Position numbers and translations under genes: made by a program
Assembly (NCBI RefSeq): GCF_002563635.1
Contig: NZ_PDIZ01000003.1
Location: forward strand, 186,001 to 250,000
Source of the DNA: Bacillus sp. es.036
GTDB lineage: Bacteria; Bacillota; Bacilli; Bacillales; Guptibacillaceae
Direction: 5' to 3'
DNA: 64,000 nucleotides
Shown here: positions 11,791 to 23,206 of the stretch, piece after piece
How the letters are laid out: each line of letters begins with the position of its first letter
Numbering within the stretch: position 1 is the first letter of the stretch
The notes under the pieces: generated by a model
What the model was told of the DNA's origin: nothing
Databases searched by the model: none
The model's input: only the letters and a program-made list of their open reading frames with translations

Positions 11791-11807
11791 GTATTCTTTG
11801 ATATAAT
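11778..11807 (+). promoter_or_regulatory. Candidate pcrB promoter built on the end of the 122-base repeat
   Basis: TATAAT at 11802-11807 with TTCCGC at 11778-11783 (18-base spacer) as a weak -35. The TTCCGC belongs to the conserved block of the third repeat copy. About 36 bases before the pcrB start. Confidence 0.45.
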
Positions 11808-11842
11808 CCAATTTATGAGGAAAAGTGGGAGGAAGGGTTAGG

Positions 11843-12532
11843 ATGTTTGATTTTCTAGAGTGGAAGCATGTGTTTAAGCTGGATCCGAATAAGGAGATTG
11901 AAGATTATGATCTTGAGGCGATTTGTGAGTCTGGGACGGATGCGGTGATTGTTGGTGGTAGTGATGGTGTGACGCTTGATCGGACGTTAGATTTACTTGC
12001 TAGAATTCGTCGTTACGCGGTACCATGTGCTCTTGAGGTGTCGACTGTGGAAGCAGTGACCCCAGGATTTGATTTTTATTTTATTCCAACCGTGTTGAAT
12101 ACGGAAGACAGTCGTTGGGTAACGGGTTTGCATCATGAAGCTGTAAAAGAGTTTGGTGAGATTATGAATTGGGATGAAATCATTATGGAGGGGTACTGTA
12201 TTCTCAATCAGGATTCTAAGGTTGCTCAGTTAACTTCTGCTCATACTAATCTTGATGAAGAAGATGTACTTGCTTATGCGCGAATGGCAGAAAAGATGTT
12301 CAAACTGCCGATTTTTTATGTGGAATACAGTGGAACCTATGGAGATAAAGAACTTGTTCAGAAGGTAAGCCGCGTTCTTGATGAGACGAAACTTTTCTAC
12401 GGTGGAGGAATTGATTCGCCGGAGAAAGCAAAAGAAATGGCTGCTTCTGCAGATACTGTTATTGTTGGGAATATTATTTACGATAATATCAAACAAGCGA
12501 TTAAAACGGTTGCTGCTGTGAAAGGAAATTGA
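11843..12532 (+). CDS. pcrB: Heptaprenylglyceryl phosphate synthase PcrB
   Basis: TIM-barrel prenyltransferase that transfers a heptaprenyl group to glycerol-1-phosphate, known for Bacillus PcrB; related to archaeal GGGP synthases. Recognised from [33 protein letters not shown], the [10 protein letters not shown] segment, [18 protein letters not shown] and the phosphate-binding [12 protein letters not shown] near the C terminus. ATG at 11843 is chosen because GGGAGGAAGGG lies just upstream; a GTG at 11825 would bury that site. 229 residues is normal. Forms the conserved pcrB-pcrA-ligA-camS cluster. Confidence 0.95.
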   Translation: MFDFLEWKHVFKLDPNKEIEDYDLEAICESGTDAVIVGGSDGVTLDRTLDLLARIRRYAVPCALEVSTVEAVTPGFDFYFIPTVLNTEDSRWVTGLHHEAVKEFGEIMNWDEIIMEGYCILNQDSKVAQLTSAHTNLDEEDVLAYARMAEKMFKLPIFYVEYSGTYGDKELVQKVSRVLDETKLFYGGGIDSPEKAKEMAASADTVIVGNIIYDNIKQAIKTVAAVKGN

Positions 12533-12595
12533 TTCTCTCCTATCGATCAGGTAAAATAAGATATAAGAACATACGTTTGCGAGGAGTGCGAAAAC

Positions 12596-14818
12596 ATGCA
12601 ACGAATAGTTGATAAGTTATTAAACGGATTAAACCCCGAACAACAGGAAGCGGTCAAGCACACGGATGGACCGCTTTTAATTATGGCTGGAGCAGGCAGT
12701 GGAAAAACGAGAGTGCTCACGCATCGAATCGCGTACCTTCTTGTTGAGAAACAAGTCTCTCCATGGAACATCCTTGCGATTACCTTTACAAATAAAGCAG
12801 CGCGAGAAATGAGAGAACGAGTGAATTCCATTACAGGCCCGGTTGCCGAAGACATTTGGATTTCAACGTTCCACTCGATGTGTGTCCGTATTTTAAGAAG
12901 AGACGGGGATCGCATTGGCATTAATCGGAACTTTACAATTCTTGATTCTGGTGACCAGTTGACGGTGATTAAGAAAATTTTGAAGGAACAAAACGTCGAT
13001 CCTAAGAAATTTGAGCCGCGAGGAATTTTAGGAAGTATTAGCTCTGCAAAGAATGAACTAGAAACGCCGGAAGACTATAAAGCAAACGCCAAAGGACCGT
13101 ATGAAAGTGTTGTTGCGGATGCATATGAACAATATCAAAAGCAGCTTCGTAAAAACCAGGCGCTCGACTTTGATGACTTGATTATGAGAACCATTACGCT
13201 CTTTAAAAAGGTGCCAGAAGTGCTGGAATTCTATCAGCGCAAATTTCAGTACATTCATGTGGACGAGTATCAAGATACGAACAAAGCACAATATGTCCTT
13301 GTCAAATTAATGGCTGAGAAATATCAAAACCTATGCGTAGTAGGTGATTCCGATCAGTCGATCTATCGCTGGCGCGGGGCTGATATTCAAAATATCCTCT
13401 CGTTTGAAAAAGACTATCCAAGTGCACGTGCGATCTTCCTTGAGCAAAACTATCGTTCGACAAAGAAAATTCTCCAAGCGGCGAATGTAGTGATTGAAAA
13501 CAACATGAATCGAAAACCTAAAAAATTATGGACCGATAATGATGATGGCCCGCACATTACGTATTATCAAGCCAATGATGAACATGATGAGAGTCGCTTT
13601 GTAACAGGGAAAATCCTTGATATGGTGAATAGCGGAAAGCGAACGAATGCACAAATTGCGATTCTTTATCGGACGAATGCACAGTCTCGAGTGATTGAGG
13701 AAATTTTAAATAAGTCGAACATTCATTACAACATTGTCGGCGGTACAAAGTTCTACGATCGTAAAGAAATTAAAGACGTTCTTGCCTATCTTCGTCTTAT
13801 TGCAAACCCCGATGACGATATTAGCTTACTTAGAATCGTCAATGTTCCAAAGCGCGGTGTCGGTGCATCGACTATGGACAAGGTAGCGCAATATGCAGCT
13901 AATCAAGATATTTCTATCTTTACAGCGCTTCAAGAGGTTGAACAGATTGGCTTAAGTGCCCGTTTTACGAAGTCTCTTAAAACGTTTGGTAATCAAATGG
14001 CCAACTGGTCGCAAATGCAGGAATATTTAGCGGTATCTGAACTTGTTGAAGAAGTGATTGATAAATCGGGCTATCGAGATGCACTACGAAACGAGAACAC
14101 GATTGAATCACAAACCCGACTTGAAAATATTGATGAATTTCTTTCTGTAACGCAGGAGTTTGAGAAAGCAAGTGAAGACAAGAGCTTGATTGCTTTTCTA
14201 ACGGACCTCGCCTTGGTTGCAGATATTGATAAGTTGGATGAGGATGAAAACGAGCAAAAGGAAGCTGTTACGCTCATGACTCTTCACTCAGCGAAAGGCT
14301 TGGAGTTCCCGGTCGTTTTCCTTATCGGGATGGAAGAAGGCGTGTTTCCGCATAGTCGCTCCCTATTTGAGGAAGAAGAAATGGAAGAAGAACGCCGACT
14401 TGCTTACGTAGGTATTACAAGGGCAGAAGAAGAATTGTTTTTAACAAATTCTCGTCTTCGAACGCTTTACGGGAAAACGAATGCGAATCCTGTCTCTCGC
14501 TTCATTGGTGAAATTCCAGAAGAATTACTTGAAAAGCAAGGACAGGAAAAACCTGCAACACCGTTTGGAGGGACAAGTTCTCGACCTTCTTCAAGACCTG
14601 CTACTCCTAAAACACCGAGACGCCCTCAGCTGACTTCAACAGGCGGAGATTCACTGGACTGGAAGGTAGGAGACAAAGCGAGCCACCGCAAGTGGGGAGT
14701 TGGAACGGTTGTTAGCGTGAAAGGTGATGGCGATTCGACTGAGCTTGATATTGCATTCCCAAATCCAGTTGGAATCAAGCGCTTGTTAGCAAAATTTGCG
14801 CCAATTGAAAAGCAATAG
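12596..14818 (+). CDS. pcrA: ATP-dependent DNA helicase PcrA (UvrD/Rep family)
   Basis: 3'-to-5' SF1A helicase used in excision repair, rolling-circle replication and conflict resolution. Helicase motifs in order: Walker [15 protein letters not shown] (residue about 32), [13 protein letters not shown] (Ia), [12 protein letters not shown] (II), [16 protein letters not shown] (III), [10 protein letters not shown] (IV), [17 protein letters not shown] (V) and [17 protein letters not shown] (VI). The C-terminal tail has a Ser/Thr/Pro-rich linker ([17 protein letters not shown]) followed by a Tudor-like [20 protein letters not shown] domain that binds RNA polymerase in this family. GCGAGGAGTGCG precedes the ATG. 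Confidence 0.98.
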   Translation: MQRIVDKLLNGLNPEQQEAVKHTDGPLLIMAGAGSGKTRVLTHRIAYLLVEKQVSPWNILAITFTNKAAREMRERVNSITGPVAEDIWISTFHSMCVRILRRDGDRIGINRNFTILDSGDQLTVIKKILKEQNVDPKKFEPRGILGSISSAKNELETPEDYKANAKGPYESVVADAYEQYQKQLRKNQALDFDDLIMRTITLFKKVPEVLEFYQRKFQYIHVDEYQDTNKAQYVLVKLMAEKYQNLCVVGDSDQSIYRWRGADIQNILSFEKDYPSARAIFLEQNYRSTKKILQAANVVIENNMNRKPKKLWTDNDDGPHITYYQANDEHDESRFVTGKILDMVNSGKRTNAQIAILYRTNAQSRVIEEILNKSNIHYNIVGGTKFYDRKEIKDVLAYLRLIANPDDDISLLRIVNVPKRGVGASTMDKVAQYAANQDISIFTALQEVEQIGLSARFTKSLKTFGNQMANWSQMQEYLAVSELVEEVIDKSGYRDALRNENTIESQTRLENIDEFLSVTQEFEKASEDKSLIAFLTDLALVADIDKLDEDENEQKEAVTLMTLHSAKGLEFPVVFLIGMEEGVFPHSRSLFEEEEMEEERRLAYVGITRAEEELFLTNSRLRTLYGKTNANPVSRFIGEIPEELLEKQGQEKPATPFGGTSSRPSSRPATPKTPRRPQLTSTGGDSLDWKVGDKASHRKWGVGTVVSVKGDGDSTELDIAFPNPVGIKRLLAKFAPIEKQ

Positions 14819-14834
14819 TCATTTTAGAAGGTGA

Positions 14835-16844
<2,010 letters not shown>

Positions 16845-16857
16845 GGAGAGGAAATTA

Positions 16858-18105
16858 ATGCCAAAGAAGCAAACGTTCATCGTTAGTATCATGGCTCTTT
16901 CGCTCGTATTATCCGGTTGTGTTCCGAGTTTTATGAAGGGCGAGCAGGACGATACAGTAAAGGTGAATGACTCAGAAGGCGAAGAAAGTGAAGAAATGAT
17001 TGTAAGTGAAGATATAAAAACTTCAGAGACGTATTATCGTTCGGTGTTAGATAAAGATGGGGAAAAAAATTCTCTTGATACTTCACAAGTTAGAGGATTA
17101 ATTACGGCTGGTGTTGATAACCGTCTTGATGTAGATGCACTTGAAATGGGATTGATTCGACTTTCTCAAGAACAATTTGATCCTGATAAATATTTCTTTA
17201 AAGAAGGACAGCTTTTTGATACAGAGCAAATCCATGGCTGGCTGTATCGTGATAACGGTGTAACAAAGGAAGAAGCTGAGAAAGATGATGAGAAGGAAGT
17301 AAATGTAGGGCTTAATCCGCAGCTCGGTGTGGAAGAAAACCCTGCACAATACGAGCAAGTAATTGAAGCTGAAAAGAAAAACCCTAAATTCCTCTCTTAT
17401 ATTCATGAACAGGATTATTATGTTCAGAACAAAGATGAAGAATTGCAGCTAGGCGGAGTTTCGATTGCCTTATCGCTTTATTCTGAATATCCTTACTCGG
17501 TTCTTGATGAAAATGGTTTGAAGTATACCGGTTCGGTAAAGTTAGATAAAGATGAAGTGGTTGCAAAGGCAAAAGAATCAATTAAACCAATCGTTGAGAA
17601 AATTCGAGCCGAGCATGACGTCCCAATCATGTTTACGCTCTTCTTAGAGCAGCCACGACAATCGGTTGTCCCAGGTAACTTCGTGGCAAGCACGATTGTA
17701 GAGAAAGGTAAATCTAGCCCTGAGTCATGGAAAGATTTAAATGAAAAGTACATTGCATTTCCTTCATCTGCCGCTGATGAGGAATATCCAGCGGAAGCTG
17801 AGAAGTTTGATGACTTCACACGTGAAATACAAGATTTCTTTCCGAACTTTGTAGGAGTCATTGGAACCGGCTTCTATAAACAAGACGAACTTTCTCAATT
17901 AAAGATTGAGATTCCAATTCAGTTCTATAGCAAATCTGAAGTGATTTCGTTCACCCAGTTTGTAAATGGACTTGTTAAAAAGCGTAATGATACATTTCCT
18001 CAAGATTTACCTGTCTCGATCTATATCACAAGCAACGGGGAAACAGAAAGTTTGATTGTGAAGGATCCTAACGAAGAAGAACCGTTTGTTCATATTTATC
18101 AATAA
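16858..18105 (+). CDS. camS: CamS family lipoprotein (YerH; sex-pheromone cAM373-like precursor)
   Basis: Secreted lipoprotein of unknown cellular role. The N terminus KKQTFIVSIMALSLVLSGC is a lipoprotein signal with the lipobox LSGC, so Cys21 or so would be lipid-modified. The acidic linker (DSEGEESEEMIVSEDIKTSE) is followed by the CamS domain (YYRSVL, RGLITAGVDNRLDVDALEMGL, SQEQFDPDKYFFKEGQ). In some relatives the signal peptide gives rise to a pheromone-like peptide; that is not shown here. It follows ligA by 13 bases with GAGGAGAGG before the ATG, as in B. subtilis. Confidence 0.93.
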   Translation: MPKKQTFIVSIMALSLVLSGCVPSFMKGEQDDTVKVNDSEGEESEEMIVSEDIKTSETYYRSVLDKDGEKNSLDTSQVRGLITAGVDNRLDVDALEMGLIRLSQEQFDPDKYFFKEGQLFDTEQIHGWLYRDNGVTKEEAEKDDEKEVNVGLNPQLGVEENPAQYEQVIEAEKKNPKFLSYIHEQDYYVQNKDEELQLGGVSIALSLYSEYPYSVLDENGLKYTGSVKLDKDEVVAKAKESIKPIVEKIRAEHDVPIMFTLFLEQPRQSVVPGNFVASTIVEKGKSSPESWKDLNEKYIAFPSSAADEEYPAEAEKFDDFTREIQDFFPNFVGVIGTGFYKQDELSQLKIEIPIQFYSKSEVISFTQFVNGLVKKRNDTFPQDLPVSIYITSNGETESLIVKDPNEEEPFVHIYQ

Positions 18106-18110
18106 AAATA

Positions 18111-18140
18111 AAGCCCTCCCGAGACAACGGGAGGGCTTTT
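18111..18140. terminator. Bidirectional terminator between camS and znuA
   Basis: Stem AAGCCCTCCCG-AGACAA-CGGGAGGGCTT flanked by A run on one side and TT on the other. Serves the convergent camS and znuA genes. Confidence 0.85.
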
Positions 18141-18141
18141 G

Positions 18142-19119
18142 CTATTCTGATAGAGCTTTTTCTAGTGTTTGAATGTTTTGTTCCATTAAAGTGAAATAAG
18201 TTTCATCATTTTCGATATCTTCTTCTGTTAAGACAGAGAGGTTATGAATGCGAAGCGTCTCAAGGCCAAGCTCTTGTTGAACTGCTTTTGCTGGCTTTGG
18301 CGTAGCATTTTGTTCAAAAAGCATATACTTCAAATTGTAACTTTTAGCTGTTTCAATGATATCTTCTAACTGTTTTTGCGTAGGTTCTTGAGATGGTGAA
18401 AGGCCAGATACACTTAATTGTTTAAGTCCATAGCGACTTTCCCAGTAGCTATAGGCATCGTGCGAAATAAGGAACTCTTTTTTCGGTGCACTGTCAGCCA
18501 TTTCACGGAATTCTTTATCTAGAGCTAATAGCTCTTCTTCTAATGTTTCAAAATTAGACTCAAATGTTTTCTTATTGTCAGGATTAATTTCTATAAGTGC
18601 GTGTTTAATATTTTCGGCCTGCTGGATAGCGAGGGTTGGATCAATCCAAATGTGTGGATTCACATCGCCATGATCGTGATCGGCGTGCTCTTCATCAGCA
18701 TGTTCTTCATGCTCTCCTTCTTCATCAGCATGTTCCTCATGTTCTTCTATTGTTTCATCAAAGTGAATTCCTTCAGCGGATTCAAGCGTCATGACGTCTT
18801 CATTTTTCAAGGTATCTTTAGCTGCATCAGCAAATCCTTCCATGCCTGCTCCATTGTAGATAAATAAATCGGATTCAGCTAACTCTGTCATTGTTTTCGT
18901 CGTTGGCTCGAAACTATGTGCGTCACTGCCAGGAGGAATGATGGATTCAGCGGTTACATGTTCTCCGCCAATTCGTTCAGCAAAATATTCAAGAGGATAA
19001 AGTGTTGTATAAATACTTAGCTTTCCATCCGCATTTGTGTCTGGCTCTTGACCACAACCGACTAGGACAAGCGTAGATATAGATAGTAAGAATGCTACTG
19101 TTAAAAAGCGATTTTTCAT
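18142..19119 (-). CDS. znuA: Zinc ABC transporter substrate-binding lipoprotein ZnuA (orphan)
   Basis: Captures Zn2+ outside the membrane for a ZnuBC-type importer. A lipoprotein signal ends in LVGCGQ. The A-1 cluster fold is shown by LYPLEYFAERIGGEHV, PPGSDAHSFEPTTKT (first His ligand), a His/Asp/Glu-rich loop at about residues 125-153 (EEHADEEHADHDHGDVNPHIWIDP), FLISHDAYSYWESRYGL (third His) and FEQNATPKPA. 325 residues is normal. No permease or ATPase gene is adjacent, so it must use one encoded elsewhere. The promoter contains a Zur-type box. It is inserted between camS and the proline symporter, where B. subtilis has yerI. Confidence 0.93.
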   Translation of the reverse strand: MKNRFLTVAFLLSISTLVLVGCGQEPDTNADGKLSIYTTLYPLEYFAERIGGEHVTAESIIPPGSDAHSFEPTTKTMTELAESDLFIYNGAGMEGFADAAKDTLKNEDVMTLESAEGIHFDETIEEHEEHADEEGEHEEHADEEHADHDHGDVNPHIWIDPTLAIQQAENIKHALIEINPDNKKTFESNFETLEEELLALDKEFREMADSAPKKEFLISHDAYSYWESRYGLKQLSVSGLSPSQEPTQKQLEDIIETAKSYNLKYMLFEQNATPKPAKAVQQELGLETLRIHNLSVLTEEDIENDETYFTLMEQNIQTLEKALSE

Positions 19120-19155
19120 AAGCGATTTTCCCTTCCCTAAGTTTCTCTGCCACTC

Positions 19156-19183
19156 ATTATATCGTAATCATTACGTTTTGCAA
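19156..19183 (-). promoter_or_regulatory. znuA promoter with Zur box
   Basis: Reading the minus strand: TTGCAA (19183-19178), 16 bases, TATAAT (19161-19156). The spacer holds the perfect dyad CGTAAT-C-ATTACG (19163-19175), which agrees with the Bacillus Zur operator core. Repressor binding there would block both promoter elements, giving expression under zinc starvation. Confidence 0.85.
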
Positions 19184-19572
19184 ACAGTAACCTTTCCGAT
19201 TTATTTCGTTCCTGGTGAGGAACTCAATATAGGACGAAAAATAAGTTGGGAATTGAACATTTAAAACGGTATGAAAAGAAGAGAAACGCGGCAATCTATA
19301 AAAAAATATTTCAATTCGGAGGTTAACATTACAAAAAGGTGGGTAAATGTTACTAAAGTATGTCGAAGCATCACACAATCAGCAACTTATTTAAATAAAT
19401 TTTCTTGAATACTTATGACATAAAAGTTGCTAAAAGAAGGAAATAAACTCCTTTAGTGAATTTTTATTCATTAAAAAGTTTATCTTATAATATTTTAATT
19501 GTTCTGAAAAATATTTTGTGATATAGTAATCATTGGTTTGAAAAGGACTAATGGTCTACATCAATAATTTGA
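19184..19572. other. AT-rich intergenic stretch without a believable gene
   Basis: About 390 bases between the znuA promoter and the symporter operon. A TATAAT-like element near 19486 (TTATCTTATAATATT) and TATAGT near 19532 (TTGTGATATAGTAATC) are possible start points for the symporter operon, which in B. subtilis has two promoters. Reading frames here lack ribosome binding sites. Confidence 0.4.
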
Positions 19573-19601
19573 ATTCACAGGAAAAATGCATAGCTGTGAA
19601 T
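19573..19601. promoter_or_regulatory. Inverted repeat in the leader of the symporter operon
   Basis: ATTCACAG (19573-19580) and CTGTGAAT (19594-19601) are perfect 8-base arms around a 13-base spacer, ending 9 bases before the ribosome binding site of the 34-codon gene. It could be an operator or an mRNA hairpin. Confidence 0.5.
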
Positions 19602-19625
19602 ATTGACTTTGAAGGGGGTGAAAGT

Positions 19626-19730
19626 GTGGAATACACCTTAACTACCGCAACATGGTTCTGGTTACTTATACCAATGCCTTTATTAGTCGTATTATCAATA
19701 ATAACTTTTTTTACCGAAAGGAGAGAATAG
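19626..19730 (+). CDS. Symporter small accessory protein (34 aa membrane peptide)
   Basis: Found by hand: GTG at 19626, TAG at 19728-19730, with GAAGGGGGTGAAA upstream. The peptide MEYTLTTATWFWLLIPMPLL continues as one hydrophobic helix (about residues 9-30) and ends TERRE. It matches what I recall as the 'symporter small accessory protein' family that precedes sodium:solute symporters. The codons for its last residues form the AAAGGAGAG ribosome binding site of the symporter gene 6 bases further on, so the two are translationally linked. Its role is presumably to assist or stabilise the transporter; unproven. Confidence 0.75.
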   Translation: MEYTLTTATWFWLLIPMPLLVVLSIITFFTERRE

Positions 19731-19736
19731 TACTCG

Positions 19737-21200
19737 ATGGGTATTGAAACGCCAACGTTAGTTACGTTTATTGTTTATCTTGTGGGTATGCTCGCAATCG
19801 GATTAATTGCATACCGAATGACAAGTAACTTGTCCGATTATGTACTTGGAGGAAGAAGATTAGGTGGATCTGTGGCCGCATTAAGTGCAGGCGCATCAGA
19901 TATGAGTAGCTGGCTCTTACTAGGACTACCTGGTGCAATGTACGCAGGCGGTATGAGTCAAATTTGGATTGGGATTGGGCTCGCAATCGGAGCTTACTTG
20001 AACTGGCAATTTGTTGCATCACGCCTTCGTCGCTATACTGAAGTAGCGAATGATTCAATAACGGTTCCAGATTACCTTGAGAATCGTTTCCGTGATGGAT
20101 CGAAAGCACTTCGTGTGATCTCAGCAATTGTTATTCTTGTATTTTTTACGTTCTATACGTCTTCAGGTCTTGTTGGGGGCGCAATCCTGTTTGAAAGCTC
20201 GTTCGGAATGAGCTATGAAAGCGCATTGTGGATCGGTGCAATTGTTATTATTTCATATACGTTCCTCGGTGGTTTCCTAGCGGTAAGCTGGACAGATTTC
20301 TTCCAGGGAATACTTATGTTCCTTGCACTAGTTGTCGTTCCAATTGTTGCCCTAAATGAAATGGGTGGCTGGAATGAAACAGTTAATCAAGTTGGTGCAA
20401 CGGATACAACTTACCTAGATATCTTTACTGGTATGAGTTTCATGGGAATTATTTCTCTACTTGGTTGGGGACTTGGTTACTTTGGACAACCTCACATTAT
20501 TACTCGTTTTATGGCAGTTAAATCTTCGAAAGAAATTCCTAAAGCACGCCTTGTTGGTATGTCATGGATGGTTCTTTCTCTGTTTGGTGCAATCTTTACT
20601 GGTTTCATCGGTATTGCCTATTTTGATGCTGGACTTCCGAACTCTGAAACCGTCTTTATCGAATTTACTCAAGTACTCTTTAATCCATGGGTATCCGGCT
20701 TCTTACTAGCTGCAATCCTATCTGCGATCATGAGTACAATTGATTCTCAGCTACTTGTATCTTCAAGTGCTGTTGCGGAGGACTTTTATAAAGCGATTCT
20801 TCGTAAAAATGCAAGCCAAACTGAGCTTGTATGGGTAGGTCGTATTGCTGTCCTAGGTATTGCGTTACTTGCCATCCTACTTGCTTATAACCCTGATAGC
20901 AGTGTTCTTGATCTTGTAAGTTATGCGTGGGCTGGTTTTGGTGCCGCATTTGGACCTGTTATTATCTTAAGTCTATTCTGGAAACGCATGACCCGTAATG
21001 GTGCACTTGCTGGTATTATCACTGGTGCCGTAGTTGTTATCTTATGGGCTCAACTATCAGGTGGACTGTTCGATCTTTATGAATTAATCCCAGGCTTTAT
21101 CCTGGCATGGATTGCTGTAATGGCATTCAGCTTTGTTGGTAAAGAGCCAGGTGAAGAAATTGAAGCTGAATTCGAAGCGGCAAAAACGTCTAAATTCTAA
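19737..21200 (+). CDS. opuE: Sodium/proline symporter (PutP/OpuE type)
   Basis: SSS-family transporter taking up proline with Na+, in the cytoplasmic membrane. 487 residues with about 13 hydrophobic segments. Family marks: LVGMLAIGLIAYRMTSNLSDYVLGGRRLGG at the N terminus, AGASDMSSWLLLGLPGAMYAGG (Na+/proline site), GWGLGYFGQPHIITRFMAVKS and SAIMSTIDSQLLVSSSAVAEDFYK. PutP and OpuE cannot be told apart by sequence alone. The gene symbol rests on position: camS, then symporter, then gatCAB is the B. subtilis opuE location, where it serves osmoprotective proline uptake. Preceded by a small accessory peptide gene. Confidence 0.9.
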   Translation: MGIETPTLVTFIVYLVGMLAIGLIAYRMTSNLSDYVLGGRRLGGSVAALSAGASDMSSWLLLGLPGAMYAGGMSQIWIGIGLAIGAYLNWQFVASRLRRYTEVANDSITVPDYLENRFRDGSKALRVISAIVILVFFTFYTSSGLVGGAILFESSFGMSYESALWIGAIVIISYTFLGGFLAVSWTDFFQGILMFLALVVVPIVALNEMGGWNETVNQVGATDTTYLDIFTGMSFMGIISLLGWGLGYFGQPHIITRFMAVKSSKEIPKARLVGMSWMVLSLFGAIFTGFIGIAYFDAGLPNSETVFIEFTQVLFNPWVSGFLLAAILSAIMSTIDSQLLVSSSAVAEDFYKAILRKNASQTELVWVGRIAVLGIALLAILLAYNPDSSVLDLVSYAWAGFGAAFGPVIILSLFWKRMTRNGALAGIITGAVVVILWAQLSGGLFDLYELIPGFILAWIAVMAFSFVGKEPGEEIEAEFEAAKTSKF

Positions 21201-21215
21201 TTAGCTTTACTCAGA

Positions 21216-21246
21216 GACTCATCCCATTTGGGGGTGAGTCTTTTTT
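21216..21246 (+). terminator. Terminator after the proline symporter
   Basis: Stem GACTCATCCC-ATTT-GGGGGTGAGTC followed by six T's. Confidence 0.85.
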
Positions 21247-21296
21247 ATAGAATTAAGAATGGGAATGATTGATTGAGGCTAATGTCCAAACACTCG

Positions 21297-21342
21297 TTAA
21301 ACAAACGTTTGATTAAGTCGGATTAATCAAACGTTTGTTTAA
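21297..21342. repeat. Perfect 46-base inverted repeat (20-base arms, 6-base loop) upstream of gatC
   Basis: Left arm TTAAACAAACGTTTGATTAA, loop GTCGGA, right arm its exact reverse complement. Each arm contains the shorter dyad CAAACGTTTG, so the element can be read as two operator-like sites in mirror image or as a cruciform/hairpin. There is no T run after the stem (AAAATTGG follows), so it is not a standard terminator. A further dyad AACAGA-CAGCGT-TCTGTT lies just downstream (21349-21366). Confidence 0.85.
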
Positions 21343-21436
21343 AATTGGAACAGACAGCGTTCTGTTGCTTAATGAAGCTTATTTTTGGTATCATCTATAT
21401 ATTGCAGGTTGTTCGAAATTTGTGGAGGTGAAAGTG

Positions 21437-21727
21437 ATGTCCAGAATTACCAAAGAAGAGGTTAAGCATGTAGCCAATCTCGCTAGACTAGAAATGGATG
21501 AGGCAGAGGTCGAAAAATTTACAACTCAGCTTGATGACATTATCTCTATGGCGGAGCAGCTAAATGAATTAGATACAGAGAACGTTGAGCCTACAACGCA
21601 CGTTCTTGATTTGAAAAATGTACTGCGTGAAGACAAAGTACAGCCGTGGCTAACGCGTGAGGAAGCATTGAAGAATGCACCGGATCAAGCCAACGGTCAA
21701 GTAAAAGTTCCATCAATATTTGAGTAA
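21437..21727 (+). CDS. gatC: Asp-tRNA(Asn)/Glu-tRNA(Gln) amidotransferase subunit GatC
   Basis: Small subunit that holds GatA and GatB together in the transamidosome making Gln-tRNA(Gln) (and Asn-tRNA(Asn) where needed). The 96-residue protein reads [20 protein letters not shown], with the typical [29 protein letters not shown] core and a C terminus matching the family. ATG at 21437 is chosen for the GGAGGTGA site at 21424-21431; a longer frame from 21335 has no such site and would run through the inverted-repeat downstream region. Confidence 0.96.
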   Translation: MSRITKEEVKHVANLARLEMDEAEVEKFTTQLDDIISMAEQLNELDTENVEPTTHVLDLKNVLREDKVQPWLTREEALKNAPDQANGQVKVPSIFE

Positions 21728-21741
21728 GGGAGGCAACGTCC

Positions 21742-23190
21742 TTGTTTGATAAAAGCATAAGTGAGCTTCACAGCTTGCTTCATAAGAAAGAGTTATCCGT
21801 CAGTGAACTTGTTCAAACTTCGTTTGATCGCATTCAAACGGTCGACGAAAAGGTAAAAGCGTTCATGACGTTAAATGAAGAAGGTGCCATGCAAGCGGCA
21901 AAAGCGCTTGATGAAAAGCTCGGTACCGAAGAGGCAAGAGGACTTCTCTTTGGTCTCCCTGTCGGTGTGAAAGATAACATCGTTACGAAAGGACTACGCA
22001 CAACAGCGTCAAGTCAGCTTCTAAGTAACTTTGAACCATTACATAATGCAACGGTGGTTGAACGCTTAAATGCAGCGGAAACGATTACTGTCGGCAAATT
22101 GAATATGGACGAGTTCGCGATGGGTTCTTCGAATGAGAACTCTGGTTATTTCGGCACGCGTAACCCTTGGAATACAGATTATGTACCGGGCGGATCAAGC
22201 GGTGGGTCAGCTGCCTCTGTTGCGGCTGGAGAGGTATTCTTTTCTCTTGGTTCTGATACAGGTGGTTCGATCCGTCAACCAGCTGCCTTTTGTGGTGTTG
22301 TTGGACTAAAGCCTACGTACGGACTAGTTTCTCGTTTTGGACTAATTGCTTTTGCATCATCACTTGATCAAATTGGCCCCATTACGAACACAGTAGAAGA
22401 TAACGCTTATCTTCTTCAATCGATTGCCGGTCATGACAAGATGGATTCAACATCAGCGAACGTTGACGTTCCAGATTATCTTTCAAGTCTAACAGGTGAT
22501 GTGAAAGGTCTTCGAATTGCTGTACCGAAAGAGTACCTTGCTGAAGGTGTAGATGAAGATGTGAAGAACAGCGTCCTTCAGTCACTTAAAAAGCTTGAAG
22601 AACTTGGCGCAACGTGGGAAGAAGTATCGCTTCCGCACTCAAAATATGCAGTAGCAACATACTATCTTCTTTCTTCTTCAGAAGCATCAGCAAACCTGGC
22701 TCGCTTTGACGGCGTACGCTATGGCGTTCGTGCTGAAGCAGAGAACCTGATTGATCTTTATAAGAAAACAAGAAGCGAAGGCTTTGGGGACGAAGTGAAG
22801 CGACGCATCATGCTTGGTACGTTTGCTCTTAGCTCTGGTTACTACGATGCTTATTACAAGAAAGCACAAAAAGTTCGTACGCTGATCAAGAACGATTTTG
22901 AAAAAGTGTTCGAAGACTATGATGTGATTATCGGACCTACAACGCCAACTCCAGCCTTTAAAGTAGGCGAGAAGATTGATAACCCGCTAACAATGTATGC
23001 GAATGATATTCTCACAATCCCGGTTAACCTTGCAGGCGTTCCTGCGATTTCCGTACCATGTGGTTTATCAAATGGCCTACCTGTTGGACTTCAAATAATC
23101 GGAAAGCACTTTGATGAGAAGACCGTTTATCGCGTTGCTCATGCGTATGAGCAAGCAACGGATCATCATAAGGCTAAACCAGAGCTGTAA
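21742..23190 (+). CDS. gatA: Asp-tRNA(Asn)/Glu-tRNA(Gln) amidotransferase subunit GatA
   Basis: Amidase-family subunit that hydrolyses glutamine to supply ammonia. The Ser-cisSer-Lys triad is visible: [10 protein letters not shown] (Lys, about residue 78), [13 protein letters not shown] (cis-Ser) and [16 protein letters not shown] (nucleophile Ser). 482 residues. Start is a TTG at 21742 with AAGGGAGG 8 bases before; no ATG fits better. 14 bases after gatC in the gatCAB operon. Confidence 0.97.
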   Translation: MFDKSISELHSLLHKKELSVSELVQTSFDRIQTVDEKVKAFMTLNEEGAMQAAKALDEKLGTEEARGLLFGLPVGVKDNIVTKGLRTTASSQLLSNFEPLHNATVVERLNAAETITVGKLNMDEFAMGSSNENSGYFGTRNPWNTDYVPGGSSGGSAASVAAGEVFFSLGSDTGGSIRQPAAFCGVVGLKPTYGLVSRFGLIAFASSLDQIGPITNTVEDNAYLLQSIAGHDKMDSTSANVDVPDYLSSLTGDVKGLRIAVPKEYLAEGVDEDVKNSVLQSLKKLEELGATWEEVSLPHSKYAVATYYLLSSSEASANLARFDGVRYGVRAEAENLIDLYKKTRSEGFGDEVKRRIMLGTFALSSGYYDAYYKKAQKVRTLIKNDFEKVFEDYDVIIGPTTPTPAFKVGEKIDNPLTMYANDILTIPVNLAGVPAISVPCGLSNGLPVGLQIIGKHFDEKTVYRVAHAYEQATDHHKAKPEL

Positions 23191-23206
23191 GGGGTGACGA
23201 CTGAAA

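Noticed and set aside
18142-19119. Adhesin or manganese-binding protein instead of ZnuA
   Set aside because: The long His-rich loop and the Zur box point to zinc rather than manganese.
19157-19378. 73-codon minus-strand frame upstream of znuA
   Set aside because: Covers the znuA promoter and Zur box and has no ribosome binding site.
21297-21342. Terminator for the symporter gene
   Set aside because: A normal terminator already lies at 21216-21246, and no T run follows this stem.
21335-21436. N-terminal extension of gatC
   Set aside because: Begins in the right arm of the inverted repeat, has no ribosome binding site, and is not part of known GatC proteins; the ATG at 21437 has a strong site.
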